In this document: positions 8,921 to 20,119 of the stretch, piece after piece
Position numbering within the stretch: position 1 is the first letter of the stretch
Layout of the letters: every line of letters begins with the position of its first letter
Assembly: GCA_000695325.1 (NCBI GenBank)
Contig: AVPN01000958.1
Span: 3,693 to 32,025 of the forward strand
Direction: 5' to 3'
Length of the DNA stretch: 28,333 bases
From: Pleurobrachia bachei
Lineage: Eukaryota; Ctenophora; Tentaculata; Cydippida; Pleurobrachiidae
The notes under the pieces: model-generated
What the model was told of the DNA's origin: nothing
The model's input: the letters and a program-made list of their open reading frames with translations, nothing else
The model's database searches: none
Made by a program: the position numbers and the translations under genes

Positions 8921-11900
8921 TATCGTCTCACTCTGTTTCTTTGCTCACCTGTCTATCACTAACCCATCCCCCACGGTAACCCCAGCCGTCCTACCCCTCC
9001 TCCCTCCTACCCATCCCCTGTGTGCTATTAGACCGTTTGTTAACCTAGTATGTATTCTCATCTTTGCCACCAGCCAGGCACAGAGAGATCACAGTACGTC
9101 CCATATTGTGACTTGTCTTTTTTTGTGTGTGATAAACTTTCTCATGTTGTTTGTCTGTAACCCCAGTATTGCCAACCCAGGACCTCGTTCTCTGAGTGTA
9201 CTGTATAATAATGTTCGGGGCTTTGTCCACACTGCTAACCTCAGTCAGACCTCTCCTGACCTGGCCGTGTGCAAAGTTCTAGAATTCCAGGACTTCATCT
9301 ATACTCACAAGCCTGACATCATAATCATTAACGAGACATGGTTGAAAAGCAGTATCAAGCATAGTGAGATATTTCCTAATGGTTACAAAGTGTTCAGACT
9401 GGATCGCTGTGCTGCAACCCATCCCTTTGACCCCGATCAACCCAAGAAGTTTAGGGCCAACGGTGGTGGGGTGCTCATAGCGCATAGGGAAAATCTTTCT
9501 CTTTCTAGTTATAAGTTTGACCGCTTTAGTACCCAAGCAGAGATTCTCAGTGTTGTTTTCAACTGTAGTACCAACATCAGTTTCTGTATCACCACTTTGT
9601 ACCGTGTTAGTTCGTTAACGTCTGATAACCTGTCCAATGTTAAAAGTTATTTGTTGAACCTGGCCAAAACCAGGAGTTTCAAGCGGCATTTCCTAGTCGG
9701 CGACCTCAACCTGCCAGGGATCTCCTGGCCTGATGGCGCCACTAAGAATGCTCTTGAAGGTGAGTTTGTTGACTTTCTCTGTGGTGAACTAGGTCATTCC
9801 CAGCTAGTTATGTCCCCTACACATGTCTCTGGTAACACCTTAGATTTGTTGTTCACCAACTGCCCGGATCTCGTTAGTCAGTTGTCAGTATGTGATGTGA
9901 ATGAAGTGTGTTGCTCAGATCACTACGGGATGAGGTTTAATATCATTCTAAGTTTCAACCGTAGTAGCCGTCCTGCCAGATTTCGTTATGATTTCAGAAA
10001 GTTCGACCCCGTTCCACTGAATGTCGCCCTTGGCATGGTGAACTGGGATCGGCTTATCAGTGATAACATTAACGATTCCTGGGAGAATGTGCGAAGAGTG
10101 ATTGTTAGTCTGTGCGAGAAGTACATCCCCAAGAAGCGTGTGAGAGACCCTTTCACCCCGTCGTGGCATGATGATCGTGATGTGGTGAGAGCAAGAAACA
10201 GGAAGGAGACCCTGAGATCTCGTCTCAGTGTAAACCCTTCCCCTGAGAATAAGACAGCTTATTATGAGGCTAGAAAAAACCTTAAGAGGGTTATCTCATC
10301 TAGAATGAACGACTTTTTTGATGTTGATTCTGGGTGTGGTATCACCAAGAGGTTCTGGTCTCATGTTAAGTTGTCCAGTAAGACCCTGCGTATCCCCGAG
10401 AATGTGTTTAGTGACGGTGTGTATAGGTCTGATCCCTCTGGTAAGGCGAACCTGTTCAACAATCATCTTGTCTCACATTTCACTGCTCCTAGTAGCTATG
10501 ATATTGAGGTAGATGAGTCTGATAGCTCAGTGTTCTTTACTTATAACGAAGTGTATACTGCCCTTGCATCTATTGATAGTTCTAAGGCCTGTGGGGATGA
10601 TGGGATACCGGGCAGAGTCCTCAAAAACTGTGCTGGGTCTCTCACTTACCCCCTCTGGTTACTGTATAACAATTGTGCTAGGGTGGGTACATTCCCCGAC
10701 GCTTGGAAGCTTGCTTCAATAGTACCTGTCTTTAAAAAAGGAGATCGGAGAGACGTGGCTAACTATAGACCCATATCTTTACTTTCTCTTGTTTCTAAGG
10801 TCCTGGAGAAGCTTGTCAAGCCTAAGATTCTAGATGTCTGTTCCCCTCATCTAGACCCCCGTCAGCATGGTTTTCTGGGAGGTAGATCCTGTACCACACA
10901 ACTTATTCCATTCACCCACAATCTGGCAGAGGTATTAGACGCGAGGGCACGGGTAGATGTTGTATACTTTGACTTCTCCCGTGCCTTCGACTCTTGTAAT
11001 CATGATTTGATTCTGAGTAAGCTGAAGCTGGGTTTTGGTGTGGGTGGTCAGTTGCTGGGATTCATTAGGAGCTACCTGAAGGGTAGATGTCAGAAAGTTG
11101 TTATTGATGGTGAGAGCTCTGATATCCTTCCGGTGGCCTCTGGTGTACCCCAGGGATCCATCCTTGGTCCGGTGTTGTTCGTCCTGTTTATCAATGATAT
11201 TTTTAACGAAACTTCACCTGGGACTAACATCTCCTTGTACGCTGATGACACCAAGATATGGCGCAGAATAGACAGTATGAGTGATCATTTTGAACTTCAG
11301 AAGTCTATTGATGCCTTGTATGATTGGTCAATTCGGAGCATGATGCGTTTCCATCCTGCTAAGTGCCAGGTTTTGAGTGTCATCAACCCTACCACCCAGT
11401 CATCTAACCCATTCAGTAGTCTCCCTTTCCACAAGTACTTTTATTCTCTTGGAGGGGTGACTCTGGAGTATGTCACTAACCAACGTGACCTGGGTATTGT
11501 CATCAGTAGCACTCTAGATTTCAACTCACACTGTGACTCCATTATCACATCCATGTCTTTTAAGTTCAACCTGCTCCGCAGAACTTGTTACTTCCTCAAT
11601 AGGAGTTCTTGTAAGAGGACACTGTATCTGTCCATGGTGAGATCGTTAGTTGAGCACTGTAATCAGGTCTGGTCGTGTGTGAATGGTGGTAGTCTGAGAT
11701 CACTTGAACTGCTGCAAAAACGGGTTGTGAAATGGATCAGAAATGAACCACTTGCCTCGTATACTAATGACGAGTATGTGGATCATCTGCTGAGTTTGAA
11801 CCTTCTCCCGTTCAAGCAGTTATTCGAGTTTTACGATCTTAGATTGTTTTACAAGATTGTGTATGGTATGATTACTAGAAAAAACCTTAAGAGGGTTATC

Positions 11901-12263
11901 TCATCTAGAATGAACGACTTTTTTGATGTTGATTCTGGGTGTGGTATCACCAAGAGGTTCTGGTCTCATGTTAAGTTGTCCAGTAAGACCCTGCGTATCC
12001 CCGAGAATGTGTTTAGTGACGGTGTGTATAGGTCTGATCCCTCTGGTAAGGCGAACCTGTTCAACAATCATCTTGTCTCACATTTCACTGCTCCTAGTAG
12101 CTATGATATTGAGGTAGATGAGTCTGATAGCTCAGTGTTCTTTACTTATAACGAAGTGTATACTGCCCTTGCATCTATTGATAGTTCTAAGGCCTGTAAT
12201 ACCGGGCAGAGTCCTCAAAAACTGTGCTGGGTCTCTCACTTACCCCCTCTGGTTACTGTATAA
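8920..12263 (+). pseudogene. LINE ORF2, endonuclease + reverse transcriptase, with duplicated linker (copy D)
   Basis: The frame is open from 8920 to TAA 12261-12263 without interruption. The first ATG is near 9144, after the NH2-terminal hydrophobic leader of copy C. It has endonuclease (INETWLK, GDLNLPG, SDHYG), linker, and reverse transcriptase (NYRPISLLS, FDFSRAFDS, GVPQGSILGP, YADD near 11240). After the residues FYKIVYGMI the frame re-enters the linker at RKNLKRVISSRMN, because a 1605-base segment (535 codons) is duplicated in frame. It ends by a frameshift caused by loss of 11 bases at about 12198. Both catalytic domains look complete in sequence, so of all copies here it is nearest to an active ORF2. 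Confidence 0.85.
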
Positions 12264-13468
12264 CAATTGTGCTAGGGTGGGTACATTCCCCGACGCTTGG
12301 AAGCTTGCTTCAATAGTACCTGTCTTTAAAAAAGGAGATCGGAGAGACGTGGCTAACTATAGACCCATATCTTTACTTTCTCTTGTTTCTAAGGTCCTGG
12401 AGAAGCTTGTCAAGCCTAAGATTCTAGATGTCTGTTCCCCTCACCTAGACCCCCGTCAGCATGGTTTTCTGGGAGGTAGATCCTGTACCACACAACTTAT
12501 TCCATTCACCCACAATCTGGCAGAGGTATTAGACGCGAGGGCACGGGTAGATGTTGTATACTTTGACTTCTCCCGTGCCTTCGACTCTTGTAATCATGAT
12601 TTGATTCTGAGTAAGCTGAAGCTGGGTTTTGGTGTGGGTGGTCAGTTGCTGGGATTCATTAGGAGCTACCTGAAGGGTAGATGTCAGAAAGTTGTTATTG
12701 ATGGTGAGAGCTCTGATATCCTTCCGGTGGCCTCTGGTGTACCCCAGGGATCCATCCTTGGTCCGGTGTTGTTCGTCCTGTTTATCAATGATATTTTTAA
12801 CGAAACTTCACCTGGGACTAACATCTCCTTGTACGCTGATGACACCAAGATATGGCGCAGAATAGACAGTATGAGTGATCATTTTGAACTTCAGAAGTCT
12901 ATTGATGCCTTGTATGATTGGTCAATTCGGAGCATGATGCGTTTCCATCCTGCTAAGTGCCAGGTTTTGAGTGTCATCAACCCTACCACCCAGTCATCTA
13001 ACCCATTCAGTAGTCTCCCTTTCCACAAGTACTTTTATTCTCTTGGAGGGGTGACTCTGGAGTATGTCACTAACCAACGTGACCTGGGTATTGTCATCAG
13101 TAGCACTCTAGATTTCAACTCACACTGTGACTCCATTATCACATCCATGTCTTTTAAGTTCAACCTGCTCCGCAGAACTTGTTACTTCCTCAATAGGAGT
13201 TCTTGTAAGAGGACACTGTATCTGTCCATGGTGAGATCGTTAGTTGAGCACTGTAATCAGGTCTGGTCGTGTGTGAATGGTGGTAGTCTGAGATCACTTG
13301 AACTGCTGCAAAAACGGGTTGTGAAATGGATCAGAAATGAACCACTTGCCTCGTATACTAATGACGAGTATGTGGATCATCTGCTGAGTTTGAACCTTCT
13401 CCCGTTCAAGCAGTTATTCGAGTTTTACGATCTTAGATTGTTTTACAAGATTGTGTATGGTATGATTA
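10270..13468 (+). repeat. 1605-base tandem duplication within LINE ORF2 (10270-11874 and 11875-13468)
   Basis: From CTAGAAAAAACC at 10270 the sequence repeats at 11875. The second unit is nearly identical (one difference noticed, near 10850 versus 12445) and shorter by 11 bases at about 12198. Near-identity means the duplication is recent, or an assembly product of two very similar copies. Confidence 0.9.
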
Positions 13469-13752
13469 GCATCACTGTCCCTCAGTACATTCAACCGATC
13501 AACCCCAGCACACTCAGAGCCACCCGTCAGAATAGTGACATTCGTGAGGGTCGTGACAAAACGACTCTAGTGTTCATGTCTGCCTACAACACTAACACTC
13601 ATAGGGCTCTTAGGGATAGCTTTTTTCACCGGGTCACTGACTTATGGAATAAGCTACCTTACCCTATCAGGCAAAGTGAATCATTGGCAGAGTTTGTCCG
13701 TCTCACTAAGAAGCACCTTATTGAGTCCATTGTACCCGGTAATGTTCTCTAG
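12198..13752 (+). pseudogene. Second reverse transcriptase unit and ORF2 C-terminus (copy D)
   Basis: Following the 11-base loss, the RT frame runs from the residues IPGRVLKNCAG to the stop TAG at 13750-13752. It contains FKKGDRRDVANYRPISL, QHGFLGGRS, DFSRAFDS, GVPQGSILGP, YADD and then the C-terminal region. That region has the typical CR1/L2-type end (THRALRDSFFHRVTDLWNKLP). It is the only place in the window with the true ORF2 C-terminus. Confidence 0.85.
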
Positions 13753-14036
13753 CACACCCCAAACCTCCCCCTTCCCCCATCCCTTCCCACTCTGTTCATG
13801 CTCACAGTCCGAGTTATGAGGCTACTTCACCCTCGGGATAGCCGCCCAGTCCGCCAGGTATTTTCTAACCCCTCTCTTTAGTACTTCAATTATCGTGTCG
13901 AGGCTTTTGCAGTATTTTACTAGCCTTCTATCTGGTTTTCGGGGCCCCTTAGCTGCAGCAGACGCTGTGTGGGGTCCCTAGTGTGTACGGTTTTAATGAG
14001 TGTATTGAATTCTATGCCTTTGTAAGTATACCTAAA
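13753..14036 (+). other. LINE 3' untranslated tail
   Basis: A C-rich stretch just after the ORF2 stop, then a G/C-rich part, ending in A/T-rich sequence near GAATTCTATGCCTTTG (about 14010). There is no poly(A) tail. CR1/L2-type LINEs often end in short 3' repeats instead, but I do not see a clear one, so the end point is approximate. Confidence 0.5.
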
Positions 14037-15254
14037 ATAGTTCTACCCAGTAAAAATTGGTCGGACCAAATTTGGAAGAATAGCAGCAAAAATTGCGCGG
14101 CGGGACCACTTGAACCGCCATAGTCATTTACCAGGGACTATAGTTTCACAAAATATTGATTCTTTGTCTCAGAGCCATTATATTCAGTTCCCCATTGTCC
14201 CATTCCATGACAAAGATGCGATTAGTTTAGCTGTTAGCACTACCCCTCGACTAGTGCACGGTTACAGCAATCACGTGACATACCACGTGACTTGGTATTA
14301 GGTTACCATGACAACCGCCTAACTTGAGACTCAAGTTGAGTCATCTGTGTATGAACAATTCAACCTTTCTAACTGGGTTGAACCATTATGTAAGTCAAGA
14401 CTCAAGACAATAGCACTTTGTGTTTGACAAACCCTACTACTACGGAAATTGCATCGGAGCTGTATAAAAGACACATCTTTGATGACCATCGTGTACTTGA
14501 ATTGTCCTTTTCTTCTCCCCACACACATACCCTGCCCCGTTCCATATTTCCTTTTCTACCTTTCTCTATTCTATTTCTCTCTCTCTCTCACTCTCTCTCT
14601 CCCTCCCCTCTCTCTCCGGAAGCTAGGAGACACGTGGTCCCTGTATCACGTCCTTTGTTTTTTGTCTCCAGTTGTGCACCTGGGTCCCCCTTTCCTTCAT
14701 TAGGGGCATACGTGGAGCACTAGGAGAGTGACACATCTCTACACATAGTGTGAGGTCCGTGTTCCATTGTCGAGTGGCTATTGTGCGAAATGAGTAAGAC
14801 AGAGTTAGAGAGATGGAGAGAGACTGAGAGGAGGAGTGAGGGAGTGAGAGAGTTACATCCGTCTCACTGTTTAGATTGCGGATCAAGACACTGCCTGTGC
14901 TGCTGCTTCTTTCAACTCATTCAAACTAGGAAGAATTCTAGTAGAATTGCTAGTGTTTGAATAATTCTAGCTCCCAGTCCCTTTGTTTGTTTGCGTTCCA
15001 TCTTCCTTGCCTCATAGAGTCAGTCGCACGCTTGCCAGAGCCGCGCATGCACGTGCAAGCGCGCTTGTTTGACGACTCTCTCCACTTCCTTTTGCTCGCA
15101 TTGTACATTTGCGTATACATTTTGCTGGTGCATATATACATTGTCATGTTTCCGTGTTTGCTTGCGTGTGACAGTATGTAATCATAGGATTGTCATAACT
15201 AAACAGTCTGTTGATTAAGTTGACTAACATCTCCCTCTCGTTCAGATTCTCACC
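14037..15254 (+). promoter_or_regulatory. Upstream flank of the PDI gene, possible promoter and 5' UTR
   Basis: No gene recognised. Candidate signals are two CACGTG E-boxes 12 bases apart (14272-14277 and 14284-14289, both followed by AC), a TATAAAAG box (14463-14470), a CT-rich run (14575-14617), and CCGGAAGC just after it (an ETS-like core). A G/A-rich run follows at 14795-14852; the C/T and G/A runs are complementary and could pair. A TTCAG at 15241-15245, nine bases before the PDI start codon, could be the acceptor of a 5' UTR intron. All are sequence matches only. Confidence 0.35.
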
Positions 15255-17421
15255 ATGATTCTACGGTCACTCCCACTTCTGCTCCTCCTCCTAGCTCCCA
15301 GTACCCACGCTAAAGACGATGTTGACCGACTGATGGATACCGTTCAGGGTTTCATCTATGGGATCAACAGCAAGGCTGTCGAATACAATGATGATACTTT
15401 CAAAGAGGGGATGGCACAACATGATACTGCCTTCGTACGTTGCACCGTGGTGTCCCCACTGTAAGAGGCTGATGCCAGATTTCGAGCGAGCTGCCAAGGT
15501 CCTTGACAAAAACAATATCCCTGTTACATTTGTGAAGGTTAACTGTGACGGACCGGGTTACCACACCTGTGCGGATGCCAAGTGTGATATTTACCCCACC
15601 CTGAAACTCTACCGAAACGGAGTGGAAGAGAGGAGATACCTGGGGGAGAGGACTCCTAAAGATCTCGTCAGATACGCTCTCAACATGATTGGAGATCACG
15701 CCAAGAAGCTGACTACTGAGGAGGAAGTTGCAAAGTTTACTGTTAGTGATTCTGAGTACATGTTTGTGGGATCATTCCCTGAAGAAACTGAACTGAGCAA
15801 AGAGTTCCTCGCTCAGGCTGAGAAACTGAGAGAGTTCTATAGATTTGGAATTGTCACTGACCCAGCTCTGGTGGGAGGAGAGAAGAACGTTGTTCTGGCG
15901 TACCAGCCTGCATTCCTCCGAAACAAGTGGGAGTCACACACCAAGGTGTTCAATGGAGATCCTTTTGATTTGGAGAGCTTTATCCATGCCGCTCGAGTGG
16001 ATCTGGTCGGGATTGTGAACAGGAATAACCACGAGGACTTTGAGGCCAGGAGGCCACTTATCATTACAACTTTTGATGTTGATTTTGAGGTTAATAAGAA
16101 GAGGACTAATTATGTGAGGAATAGGCTCCTAAAAGCTGCATCAGAGTACAAAGACAAGGTAAACACGTGACAATAACAATCAGATTCATAGCGTCCCACT
16201 CCTAATTCTCATTCCTCGTTAGGGTAGCTAATAGGTATGCTCTTACAAACATTTTTCTTGGGCCTAACATCTCCTAACCCCATCCTTTCAGTATATATTT
16301 AAAACCATAACCCCTTCCCTCCACCACAGGTTGCATTCACAATGGGTGGACTGAACATGACCCACTACTACGCCCCATCCCAACTATAACCCCTCCCCTC
16401 ACCAGGTTGCATTTACAATGGGTGGACTGAACATGACCCACTACTACGCCCCTGATCCCCCTCCCCCTCACTAGGTTGCCTTTACAATGGGCGGACTGAA
16501 CATGACCCATTACTACGCCCCCTCCCAACTATAACCCCTCCCCTCCCCCACTAGGTTGCATTCACAATGGGTGGACTCAACATGTCCCACTACTACGCCC
16601 CTGACGATAGATACAATGATACTGGTGTGGTGATGACAGTTATTGATGAGGAGGGATGGGAGTACACTGTACCAAAGGAGATTGAGTTCACCTTCGATAA
16701 CTTGAAACAGGTGAGTTGGAAGGGGGATTTTGTGGCGTTTTAGATTGAGATTTTTCATAGGGAAACCCACCCAAAACCCATAGAGAAAGGGGACTGGCCT
16801 TACCATTTCCCCATTTTGACCGCACTGACCCTCCTCTATCCCCATTTTCACCCCTCTACCTCCATCCAGGTGGTCGAAGATGTTATCTCAGGAAAGATCA
16901 AGGGCAAGCCATACCGAGAGGAGGAAGCCCCCGTCCAAAAGAAGCGAGTCAAACGAGTGGTTAGCAGTACATTCAAGGATTATGTTTTGAACCCTGAGGT
17001 CCACTCCCTGATTGAGTTCTACTCCCCCTACTGCGGACATTGTAAAGCACTTATACCACTCTACAATGAACTAGCCTCACGGGCAAGAGAGGAAACAAGT
17101 CTTGTAATCTCTAAAATGGACGCTACAGCTAACTCTCTACCACGACCCTTCACATCTCGTGGATTCCCAACCATATACTTTGTCCCCAAGGGGAAGAGTG
17201 TAAAACCAATAAAGTTCGAGGGAGACAGGACGATTGAAGGCTTTATTGACTTCATGCAGAAATACACGAAGGAGGAACTAAAGTTTGTAGAACCGGAGGA
17301 GAAATATTTGAAGAAAAAGGGAGGGGAGGAGGAGGTAGCACCTGGTGGTACGTGTGGTGGGGATCCTTCTGCTGCTGGGGCTGGAGAGGGACAATGTTCA
17401 GCTGGAAAGCAGGAGTTGTAG
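15255..17421 (+). CDS. Protein disulfide isomerase, a-b-b'-a' type (PDIA1/PDIA3-like), three coding exons
   Basis: An ER enzyme that forms and reshuffles disulfides in secretory proteins. Exons 15255-16158, 16555-16710 and 16870-17421 join in phase 0 with GT-AG introns. It starts with a signal peptide (MILRSLPLLLLLLAPSTHA). Thioredoxin domain a has APWCPHCK (15442-15465). Domains b and b' follow (15720-16158 and exon 2). Domain a' has SPYCGHCK (exon 3, residues about 405-412), then an acidic, Gly-rich tail ending KQEL, a KDEL-type retention signal. Length is about 536 residues against about 505 for typical PDIA3. Odd points: the first active site is CPHC rather than CGHC, and the frame shifts by one base at 15434-15436, immediately before APWC. 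The frameshift is either a sequencing error or a real lesion. Intron 1 carries three extra copies of the exon 2 acceptor. Subfamily assignment is less sure than the PDI call. Confidence 0.88.
16330..16600 (+). repeat. Four-fold tandem array of a splice acceptor plus exon edge (PDI exon 2)
   Basis: Four units each hold a C-rich tract, an AG and the codons for VAFTMGGLNM(T/S)HYYAP. The exon edges are at 16330, 16406, 16475 and 16555 (spacing 76, 69 and 80). Only the fourth continues into the open exon. Units 1 and 3 stop after SQL, unit 2 after DPPPPH. Among the 16 shared codons nearly all differences are silent (for example GCA/GCC, TTC/TTT, GGT/GGC, CAC/CAT); the one replacement is T to S in unit 4. 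Confidence 0.93.
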
Positions 17422-17941
17422 AGGGTATTCAGTGTATTTATTATTGTAGTTATAATGTAGTGTTGAATTGTGTATTTCCCTATACCATTTACCTAAAATA
17501 TTGATCGTTTAAATTAGTTAATGGTCTCAAAGACAAATTTAGAATTACCGGAGCTACTAATTTGGAGTTACTCTTCTGATCTCGATATGATTATGAGTTG
17601 GTAATGTGGTTCTTAATGCTCCGGGTGATTAGTAGAGCGGTCAGCGGGTGCTACTCAGTAACATCAACAGCAGCACCGTACATAATTATAGCCATTATGT
17701 CTTTTGATAGCCGGCAGCATAGAAGGGTGTGGCATTCTGAGACTCTTGCACTCAGTTTTGCAGGAGCTGCAGCATCTTGGAGTTGCCAGCAAAACTGCCG
17801 CGCGGCTCAGTATCCCGCGCAACTGTTCCTAATCCTGTGTCATGGCGCCCTACAGACACGTGAGGTATCCAGGCAGTGTGATGTGACATGTTTGGACAGA
17901 TACGGCAAATTACAGTCATGTCATCTGTCAATACAATGCAC
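17422..17941. other. Intergenic, between two convergent genes
   Basis: 3' flank of PDI and, on the other strand, of the NRBP-like gene. No canonical AATAAA for PDI nearby. A 9-base inverted pair (17752-17760, 17789-17797) has the core GCAAAACTG. A 127-codon open frame at 17598-17981 shows no domain and is not supported. Confidence 0.5.
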
Positions 17942-18854
17942 CTACTTTATTTCTCGTTCAATCTTCTCAATATCGAGATGACTGGGTGTGATCTGTCGGA
18001 CATCAGATCCATCAACTATTAACTGTCCCTCGGCCCGAGCTGATTCCTCTATCTGCCTAATGTTCAAATCGTCCGCGTGGAGCAGCATGTGCACACACAT
18101 GACACGAAGTGACGGTACCTGAGAAGGGGGTGCCTGGATTTGGCAGGTTCACAGAACAGTGAGGCTGGTTCTAGCCTACTACAGCTGTAATTAACTAATC
18201 AATTCCTATTAATTAACACTAGATCATCACTTATATCCTAACCTCATAAAACACGTTTAGTTTGAGAAGGGAGGCTGCATCAGGCCTCAGATTACCATCA
18301 TACTGTGAACACAGGTTAACTAGATCTTGCTGGTGAGTCTCCAGGGTCAGTATGGAGTGTTTAACATCATCCAATGTTACTACCGTCGTGTCACGGGATT
18401 CTTTGAATTCTGCTGTAATGATATGGGGGATGTTACAATGTTACAACCGTGGTGTCACGAGACTCTTTGAATTCTGCTGTAATGATAGGGGGCCATTATG
18501 ATAGGGGCTGGGGGAATTAATGATACTGGGTAATGGATATTTCATAAGGTAGGTACTAGGTATAATTGTAGGTTGTTATAACTTATAGGAAGAGTGGAGA
18601 CATGTGTGTTTTAGGATCAGAATACCTATACTGACGGGGATCTCATGTTCTACATACTTACAGAGATCTCGTAATATCTCTAGAAAGAAGATCCCAAACG
18701 CGTAGATGTCAACCGAGAAAGGACGGTGAATTTTCTTGGGTTGTGTCAACTCACCTGTGGAGGGGGGTAGTTAGTTAGTTAATTTTAATTAGTTTATTCT
18801 AATTCTCCTTTACACACAAGGTCGAACAAGGCAAGGTCGGGGAATTCGTTTGTG
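17942..18854 (-). CDS. NRBP-like pseudokinase, C-terminal exons (partial)
   Basis: Three phase-consistent exons on the minus strand: 18754-18662, 18412-18243 and 18118-17942 (stop TAG at 17944-17942). They spell HRPFSVDIYAFGIFFLEILR (kinase subdomain IX, compare DIYSFG in NRBP1), then a helical stretch, NLRPDAASLL (subdomain XI), then FYEVPSLRVMCVHMLL. That last part closely follows the NRBP1 region with FEVPSLKLLAAH, as I recall it, and the tail ITPSHLDIEKIEREIK resembles the stretch around LELDKFLEDV. A possible earlier 41-base exon (18854-18814, TNEFPDLALFDLV) fits the phase but not the known NRBP sequence, so it is tentative. NRBPs are cytoplasmic adaptor pseudokinases. The protein ends soon after this region, shorter than vertebrate NRBP. 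The N-terminal part of the kinase domain was not found in the window. AATAAA (17951-17946) overlaps the last codons. Confidence 0.7.
18365..18490 (-). repeat. Duplicated acceptor plus exon edge (NRBP-like gene)
   Basis: On the minus strand the true exon starts at 18412. A second copy of acceptor and exon edge lies 64 bases further upstream, at 18476. The copy spells SEFKESRDTTVVTL, the same residues as the real exon, with silent changes (GAATCC to GAGTCT, ACG to ACC, GTA to GTT), then TAA. Confidence 0.88.
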
Positions 18855-19991
18855 CTAAGAGAAAAGGAGAGAAGGAGTTTCCTCATTTCGAAAATAGCGA
18901 GTGACTAAAGCAAGGTGTGTGTAAAATACACACAATACACACACAAGTCACTAATTGACAATGCTGCAAACAGGGATATCCGGGACATTGGTAAATTGTT
19001 GTGGCTGCTGCAGTAGTGACGTGTTTCTTAAAGAGGTTTTTGTTTGTTTCCAGAACGGATTGAAGTGGATAAAAGATAAACATATTTTCCCTCTTTTTCA
19101 TTCTATCTATCCTTCTCACTCTACCAGAGTACCAGCTATCTATTATCTTTCTCCCCATTTCTATATCATTCTATCTTTCTTTCTCTCTCAAGATTTGATT
19201 AAAAATTGCCATCTTTCATGGGTACATACTACAACATTACTACGTGTGGGGTCAATCTGTGTCACCTATATCGACTATACAGTAACGTGTTCCATAATGA
19301 AACTTATACTGTTTGACGGAGATTGAAACTGCAAATAATATACTCCTATAACAGTAGTACCCCCTGTCAAGATAACACAGCACTTGTACAGGTACAAAAC
19401 GTACTGTCACAGTATACACAATGTACTGTCAAACATGCAGTGCGGGGTTGGTGCTTCAATTTACTAATTACACCAACACCAGGGTGTAGGTGTGCTGTGC
19501 ATCTCTTCACACAACAGCAGAATGCACATTTGAAGATGCTGATTGGAGATGAATTCTTTTTCCAGCAGTGGAGTAAAGTAAACTCTCTCTTTTTCTTCTT
19601 TTTGGAGCAGCAAGAAACACACAGAAGATAAAATAACAAAGACAATATCGTAGCTACGTAGTAAAATGTAATTGTATAAAATATGGGATAGCCCAAAGGC
19701 AGATAATCAAGCCCCGATTTTCTAAAATTTTGGCCAGAAATGACGAAGATTAACGCTGTCTAGTCCTTCCAGGTTAAAGGAGACCCCTAACTTTGGAGGT
19801 TTGTCCAAGTATGCAAAGAAGGTGATAACTGATAAGATGTCCAAGTTATAGAGACGGTAATAAATGATAAGATTAAACTACAAATAAGGTGGGATATATT
19901 CAAGTTATTCAAAACTTCTATAATAAAGTCCACCGATATTCAGCCAAGAGGACCGAATAATAATCAATTTAATTAATTTTAAGATAAGATG
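18855..19991. other. Intergenic, nothing recognised
   Basis: A/T-rich; several open frames up to about 120 codons on both strands lack domains or splice support. It would be expected to hold the 5' part of the NRBP-like gene if that is compact, but I found no kinase motif on the minus strand. Confidence 0.5.
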
Positions 19992-20119
19992 ATATTAGTA
20001 ATACGACACTTTCGTGGTAGGAGGGGATTGAGATTTGTTCAAATCACTTTTTGTTGCAGCTCCATACTTTCTTCCTGCTGCTGTCTGCAGGTTCTCCCAG
20101 ATCTCTAGTCTCTACCATC

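Larger units (their letters stand above)
8530..14036 (+). mobile_element. LINE copy D, 5'-truncated, with internal tandem duplication and 3' tail
   Basis: It starts inside the spacer (identical to copy A from 405), then matches the copy B/C subtype from about 8757-8806 on, so it is a mosaic of two subtypes. It has endonuclease and reverse transcriptase, an in-frame 1605-base duplication (second unit from 11875), the true ORF2 C-terminus (13468-13752) and a 3' UTR. The right end is uncertain: there is no poly(A), and family-like sequence fades around 14036. ORF1 is absent. Confidence 0.85.

Noticed and set aside
14418-14723. Ser/Pro/Leu-rich open frames around the CT-rich run
   Set aside because: They are translations of a C/T-rich simple repeat.
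15358-15440. PDI start at a later codon in the CPHC frame
   Set aside because: It would remove the signal peptide; the upstream frame has a convincing leader and N-terminal domain sequence, so a one-base shift explains the data better.
17598-17981. 127-codon plus-strand open frame
   Set aside because: No domain and no conserved pattern; its end overlaps the NRBP-like coding exon on the other strand.
18814-18854. 41-base NRBP exon as a confident call
   Set aside because: Splice phase fits, but the residues do not match the expected segment before the VDIYAFG motif; kept only as tentative.
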